A stretch of DNA of 64,000 bases from positions 2,232,001 to 2,296,000 of the forward strand of contig CBDEFX010000002.1 in the NCBI GenBank assembly GCA_965237635.1, written 5' to 3'. The stretch's first letter is position 1. Every line of letters begins with the position of its first letter. Source of the stretch: CBDEFX01 sp965237635. Lineage in GTDB: Bacteria > Chloroflexota > Dehalococcoidia > Lucifugimonadales > CAUZJF01. Position numbers and translations under genes: made by a program. The notes under the pieces are model-generated. The model saw nothing but the letters and a program-made list of their open reading frames with translations. It searched no databases and had not been told where the DNA came from. Positions 60,682 through 64,000 of this stretch are shown one piece after another.

Positions 60682-61428
60682 GTGCGCGGGGGATTGCAAT
60701 TGGTGCGAGACCCAGTGAAGGGTCAAGACAAGACGACTGCCGAGAACGAAGCCGGTGGAAGCCGCGAGAACCCTCTGTTAAGTCTCGCGCTGAACATCCT
60801 CATCCCTGTGATCATCCTGGTGAGGTTCAGCGGCAACGACTGGCTGGGGCCGGTCTATGGCCTTCTGGTCGCGCTTGCTTTCCCTGTGACATATGGGTTG
60901 TTTGAGCTCATCAGACGGAGAAACGTCAACCTTTTCTCGGCGGCGGGTTTCGTCGGTATCCTTCTGACCGGTGGCGTCGGCCTTCTGAAGCTTGACGTTC
61001 AATGGATCGCCATCAAAGAGGCGGGCATCCCTTTGATTTTCGGAGTTGCGGTCGTCGTCTCCCTCAGAACGCGTTTCCCTATAGTCAAAAAGCTGCTAGG
61101 CAAGGTTATCAAGCTGAACGTTATGGAATCGGCGCTCCGAGAGAGAGGCGCCACAGAAGCGTTCGAAAGGCGGCTCGTTCGGGCGACCTACATCGTTGGG
61201 GCGTCGCTGTTTCTTTCGGCCGTTCTCAACTATGTCCTCGCTAGGATTGTCGTCGTGAGTCCAGCCGGGACCACCGCCTTCAACGAAGAGATCGGCAGAA
61301 TGACGGCACTGAGCTTTCCCGTAATAGCGGTCCCTACGATCACCGTTCTAGCGATTGCGTTCATATACCTGTTCAACGGTATCGCCAAGCTTACTGACCT
61401 GGATGTGCAGAGCCTGCTGCGGAAGTAA
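60682..61428 (+). CDS. VC0807 family membrane protein
   Basis: 248-residue integral membrane protein of the VC0807 type with six hydrophobic segments: LALNILIPVIILVRF, YGLLVALAFPVTYGLFELI, AAGFVGILLTGGVGLL, AGIPLIFGVAVVVSLRTRF, IVGASLFLSAVLNYVLARIV and ALSFPVIAVPTITVLAIAFI. Conserved loops include RRRNVNLFSAAGF, IKEAGIPLI and LRERGATEAFERRLVRATY. Function unknown. The start is GTG 60682 with GGAGGG about 13 nt upstream; an in-frame TTG at 60694 is an alternative. Ends in TAA, one of the few TAA stops in the window. Confidence 0.82.
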   Translation: MRGGLQLVRDPVKGQDKTTAENEAGGSRENPLLSLALNILIPVIILVRFSGNDWLGPVYGLLVALAFPVTYGLFELIRRRNVNLFSAAGFVGILLTGGVGLLKLDVQWIAIKEAGIPLIFGVAVVVSLRTRFPIVKKLLGKVIKLNVMESALRERGATEAFERRLVRATYIVGASLFLSAVLNYVLARIVVVSPAGTTAFNEEIGRMTALSFPVIAVPTITVLAIAFIYLFNGIAKLTDLDVQSLLRK

Positions 61429-61750
61429 TGCAGCTCGCGATCAAACCCGGCGACTGCCGCTAAGAAGGTCCGGCGTCGTCCCGGTCTCGGGCCCTACGCG
61501 TAATCTCGTGCAGAGCCTGACTCAGCCGAGTGAAGCATTTTGGGTGGCACTGGCTAGACACGAGGCCGCTCCTCCCCAAACCTTTCGTCCGCCTGGCGGA
61601 CTCAGGGAGACAAACCAAGGCGACTTACTTTGCAGGTCCACCCAAGGAGAGTCCCATTGCGTCGTAGCCGCAAAGCCGATAGAATCGGGCGCGCGGCAAG
61701 GACTCGATTCTGGCCCGGAACGACAGTCAGCTTCGTTTGAGGAGGGCGCG
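61429..61750. other. Intergenic region with R2 repeat
   Basis: 322 bp. Only the R2 copy at 61570-61616 and a second purine-rich stretch are seen. The frame of the downstream lipoprotein stays open across it, but without start signals or coding character. Confidence 0.5.
61570..61616 (-). repeat. Interspersed repeat R2, copy 6 (inverted, short)
   Basis: ctcctccccaaacctttcgt, a short core ccgcctggcgg, then actcagggagacaaac. The central palindrome is shorter than in the other copies. Confidence 0.6.
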
Positions 61751-63112
61751 ATGAGGCTTAGAACGGTGGGAGCGGCTGCCCTGGCGGCACTCAGTGTGCT
61801 GTTAGTGGCCTGTGGAGAATCAGCTAGCCCAACGCTCACGGCTGGGCCGGCGACCGCCACAGCCACACTACCAGCGACACCTACAGCGACGCCTACGCCA
61901 CCACCTGCAGCGGAACAGCCCGCACCTGCCCTCTCTCGTGCACCCGCAGCTCCCCCGGCGACGCCTACGCCTACGATACCGGAGGCGTCAGATCTTCTGG
62001 CGAGCGCCAACGCAGCTATGGCGGAGGTGGACTCCGTTCAAATAGTCGGCCAGACGCTGGTAAAAGAGAGCAAGGAGTCTGAATTCGAACTCATCGTTGC
62101 GCAGTTCCAGATTGACGGCCATCCCGCAGGCGACAATCGCTTACGATATACGCTGCAAGCTAACAATCCTGCCATCAACTTTACATTAACACTCAACTCT
62201 ATCGATATCGGTGAGGTCTCGTATTTCGAGGACCCGTTTACCGGCGAATGGGAGGCCGAGCCTCGGGAGCCGTCGGAGGGCGACCCCCTAGTCGAACTGA
62301 TGGAGGGCCGACTCCGCCTGGAAAGCATGGCCGTGTCCTTCGAGTCGTTCGATGACGAGCCCACGTATATGATCGTTGGCAACCATCCTCGTGAAGATGC
62401 GGGAACGGGCCGGCAAGTGACCTTGTGGATAGGCACAGACAACTCTCTGTTGCGCCGTATGGACATCGAGGAAACCGTCTCGACAGACGAGTACGAGGGC
62501 CTGATACCCCCGGACCTACAGGAGCTGTTCGAGAACTCCGTGATCAGGTTGAGTCGGCTGAATGAGCCGGTCGAAATAGTGTCCCCGATATTGCAACCGC
62601 CGCCCTTGCCGATAGCGTTGTCCTTAGGACCATCAGGACTGTCGTCATACGCCAGCGCCGAATACCCGTTTTCTATTCAATACCCTGCGGACTGGCGAGC
62701 GGTGCCGCCCGCCCCTTCCTTGCTGCCCCAGTGCGTTCTCGCGACGGCGTGCTTTGTCGGTGAGACAGGTGGGACCTTTGCAATTACCGAAGAGGACCTG
62801 GGCGCCCTGGGGCTAGGCACCATGACCTTGACCGAGTACGTTGATTTTCTACTGGCGGTCCTCCAGGAGGCCGATCCAAGTGCAGAAGTGGAGTCTCGGC
62901 AGGCGACCATCATGCCCCAAGGGTTCAGCGTAGAGCTGCTGGCCGTCACACTGAATAGCGGCAGACTGAAGGCTAGCCGGCTTGTCTACTTACACGAGGG
63001 CAAGGTAGGTTTCAATGCCACGCACATCGCGCCCCAAACGACATACGATGGGCTGGTGGATGTCATCAACCAGTCTCTCAGTACATTCCGGCTAGACGAG
63101 GAGCAGAACTAG
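61751..63112 (+). CDS. LppX/LprAFG-like lipoprotein
   Basis: 453-residue lipoprotein. Signal peptide MRLRTVGAAALAALSVLLVA with lipobox LLVAC (Cys21) and a long Ala/Thr/Pro linker (about 25-80). The domain from about 83 to 275 resembles LppX_LprAFG: DLLASANAAMAEVDSVQIVG, FELIVAQFQIDGHPAGDN, EVSYFEDPFTGEWEAEP, TYMIVGNHPRE and LLRRMDIEETVSTD. The last ~150 residues form a second domain (YPFSIQYPADWRAVPP...VYLHEGKVGFNATHIAPQ) of the PsbP-like 'y.f.i.yP..W' type. Mycobacterial relatives carry lipids, but a lipid role here is inference. ATG with GGAGGG upstream; upstream codons are non-coding. Ends in TAG. Confidence 0.78.
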   Translation: MRLRTVGAAALAALSVLLVACGESASPTLTAGPATATATLPATPTATPTPPPAAEQPAPALSRAPAAPPATPTPTIPEASDLLASANAAMAEVDSVQIVGQTLVKESKESEFELIVAQFQIDGHPAGDNRLRYTLQANNPAINFTLTLNSIDIGEVSYFEDPFTGEWEAEPREPSEGDPLVELMEGRLRLESMAVSFESFDDEPTYMIVGNHPREDAGTGRQVTLWIGTDNSLLRRMDIEETVSTDEYEGLIPPDLQELFENSVIRLSRLNEPVEIVSPILQPPPLPIALSLGPSGLSSYASAEYPFSIQYPADWRAVPPAPSLLPQCVLATACFVGETGGTFAITEEDLGALGLGTMTLTEYVDFLLAVLQEADPSAEVESRQATIMPQGFSVELLAVTLNSGRLKASRLVYLHEGKVGFNATHIAPQTTYDGLVDVINQSLSTFRLDEEQN

Positions 63113-63129
63113 GGGTGGGGTCGGCCCAA

Positions 63130-63618
63130 TCAGAACGGCTTCAGTGTCATCAACCACAGCATGGCTACAAGGCCGGCGGCGCCCAAGACGGCAACTAAGA
63201 TGGGAAGCGGCGAGCGGAGCACTGCCTCAAGCTCTTCAGGCGTAGCCAACTCCTTCGCAGGATCGCGCTTGCCTCCATGTATAGAGTCCATGCCGACCGC
63301 GTCCCGGACCCGGTCGAAGTAGGGCGTGCCCAGGACACCCATCACAGCCGAGATCACAACCAGAAGCCCCAGCGAAGCCCATATCCAGCGCTCGTCCCAC
63401 CATCCCCCCTCGAACCCGGCCCATATCCCGGTGCCCAGTACTAATACCAACGAGACGAACGCTGCTATTAAGGTGCTCCCAGACAGCTCCAAGAGAGCGC
63501 GAACTCTCTCCGGGTCTCGTTGCTTCCTGAGCGCCAGACTCGCCGCCGCAGAAGCGCCGTGAGATAGCACGAACAGGAACGCAGCCACTATATGAGAGAA
63601 TACCAGCCACGTATACAT
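63130..63618 (-). CDS. DUF2269/CopD-like membrane protein
   Basis: 162 residues with four membrane helices: YTWLVFSHIVAAFLFVLSHG, STLIAAFVSLVLVLGTGIWA, WIWASLGLLVVISAVMGVL and SPLPILVAVLGAAGLVAMLW. His residues in the first helix and GxW motifs resemble the DUF2269/CopD group of small membrane proteins. The middle loop is charged (PYFDRVRDAVGMDSIHGGKR). No Shine-Dalgarno is seen before ATG 63618. It faces the lipoprotein gene convergently, 17 bp apart. Function unknown. Confidence 0.75.
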   Translation of the reverse strand: MYTWLVFSHIVAAFLFVLSHGASAAASLALRKQRDPERVRALLELSGSTLIAAFVSLVLVLGTGIWAGFEGGWWDERWIWASLGLLVVISAVMGVLGTPYFDRVRDAVGMDSIHGGKRDPAKELATPEELEAVLRSPLPILVAVLGAAGLVAMLWLMTLKPF

Positions 63619-63649
63619 GCGTGATTAACTAAGGTCGGACTAGCGATAC

Positions 63650-64000
63650 CTAGTCGTTAGATGGTTCAGCCACTACGATGTCTGAAGGAACGCCCTCGCC
63701 GTACGGAGGCCACGGTCCCCACTCGAACGAAGGGCGGTCGGTTGCACTCAACATCTGGCGAACGCGAGACCGGTCGATGCTCTGGCGCCTCGACGCATGC
63801 CCCTTCGGCGACCAGAGCTCCGATTCCACCCACGCACGTCCTATAAGGGGCAGGCTGGCGAAGGGCAAGCTGATAAGGGGCAACCCAATCGCTTCTCGGA
63901 ACCTGCCTTCGGTCACGTCATCGACCAATTTGATCAGACGCGCAGACTCACCGTCTCCAGTTTCGTCGCAGGCGTCGCAACCACAGGTCGGAAATCTATC
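63650..64000 (-). CDS. DUF6226-like protein, partial (continues beyond window)
   Basis: C-terminal ~116 residues of a gene that runs off the right edge. The visible part begins RFPTCGCDACDETGDGESAR, whose CGCDAC cluster is the mark of the DUF6226 group, followed by LIKLVDDVTEGRFREAI and a Trp-rich tail (FEWGPWPPYGEGVPSDIV). Function unknown; the Cys cluster could bind a metal. Stop TAG. The true start lies outside the window. Confidence 0.6.
   Translation of the reverse strand, partial: DRFPTCGCDACDETGDGESARLIKLVDDVTEGRFREAIGLPLISLPFASLPLIGRAWVESELWSPKGHASRRQSIDRSRVRQMLSATDRPSFEWGPWPPYGEGVPSDIVVAEPSND

Noticed and set aside
61355..61750. Long N-terminal extension of the LprAFG-like lipoprotein
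   Set aside because: It overlaps the end of the VC0807 gene and an R2 repeat; the signal peptide begins at 61751.
1..64000. CRISPR array
   Set aside because: No series of short direct repeats with regular spacers was seen; the repeats present are palindromic and dispersed, or a two-copy tandem.

Overview
The window is about 60% GC and reads as a chromosomal accessory region of a free-living, organic-matter-degrading bacterium. The gene content (an enolase-superfamily dehydratase next to a D-2-hydroxyacid dehydrogenase, several SDRs, a P450, a phytanoyl-CoA dioxygenase-like protein, hydantoinase A/B, an N-acyl-D-amino-acid deacylase, a CocE/NonD hydrolase, a VC0807-family protein, Thr/Pro-rich lipoproteins and a bacterial NHEJ locus) most resembles Chloroflexota of the SAR202/Dehalococcoidia type. 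That assignment is inference: there is no rRNA or marker gene here. TAG is the commonest terminal stop codon, TGA is clearly also used as a stop, and TAA is rare.

Layout. 0.1-2.7 kb: a minus-strand nfeD/SPFH membrane-protease pair. 2.7-6.5 kb: repeats, a small zinc-ribbon protein, tRNA-Gly(TCC), alaX and a TIM-barrel glycosidase-like protein. 6.7-11.6 kb: an NHEJ locus (stand-alone ATP ligase, Ku, three-domain LigD). 11.7-19.6 kb: an eroded zone with a DUF72 gene broken by TGA, a small membrane-protein gene split by an IS3 element, a TfoX-like gene, two inverted IS1380 copies, an NHL propeller and a DinB remnant. 19.6-28.9 kb: catabolic genes (enolase-superfamily enzyme, D-2-hydroxyacid dehydrogenase, two SDRs, P450, 6-phosphogluconate dehydrogenase-like), tRNA-Leu(GAG), a GNAT-cytidylate-kinase-like fusion and an amidohydrolase. 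29-34.6 kb: a hydrolase, a monooxygenase-like protein, broken methyltransferase, HAD and cupin genes, and a PhyH gene. 35-40.9 kb: a mobile-element pile-up (IPTL-CTERM remnant, IS21 remnant with a nested IS1380, higBA, IS3, IS256 remnant). 40.9-49.6 kb: a probable D-amino-acid/cyclic-amide catabolic island (serine hydrolase, HyuA, D-aminoacylase, HyuB, and a divergent FAD oxidase). 49.7-54.2 kb: a compact minus-strand run acsA-VOC-DUF1801-CocE. 54.4-64 kb: Thr/Pro-rich lipoproteins, one of which is a 925-codon carbohydrate-binding/glycosidase gene carrying two in-frame TGAs and an IS256-derived insertion, then small membrane and DinB/SRPBCC-type genes.

Two themes stand out. First, more than a dozen genes are broken by single lesions (nonsense codons at likely Trp positions, 1-nt frameshifts, IS insertions with clean target duplications), so the region appears to be eroding. 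Second, the intergenic space is full of interspersed palindromic repeats. These include two copies, on opposite strands, of an element with an extended -10 (TGCTATAMT) at one end and a hairpin plus T-run at the other, which could be a small transcription unit. Several genes (higB, the DUF72 gene, the large lipoprotein) have a TANNNT box 6-7 nt before the start codon, suggesting leaderless transcripts.
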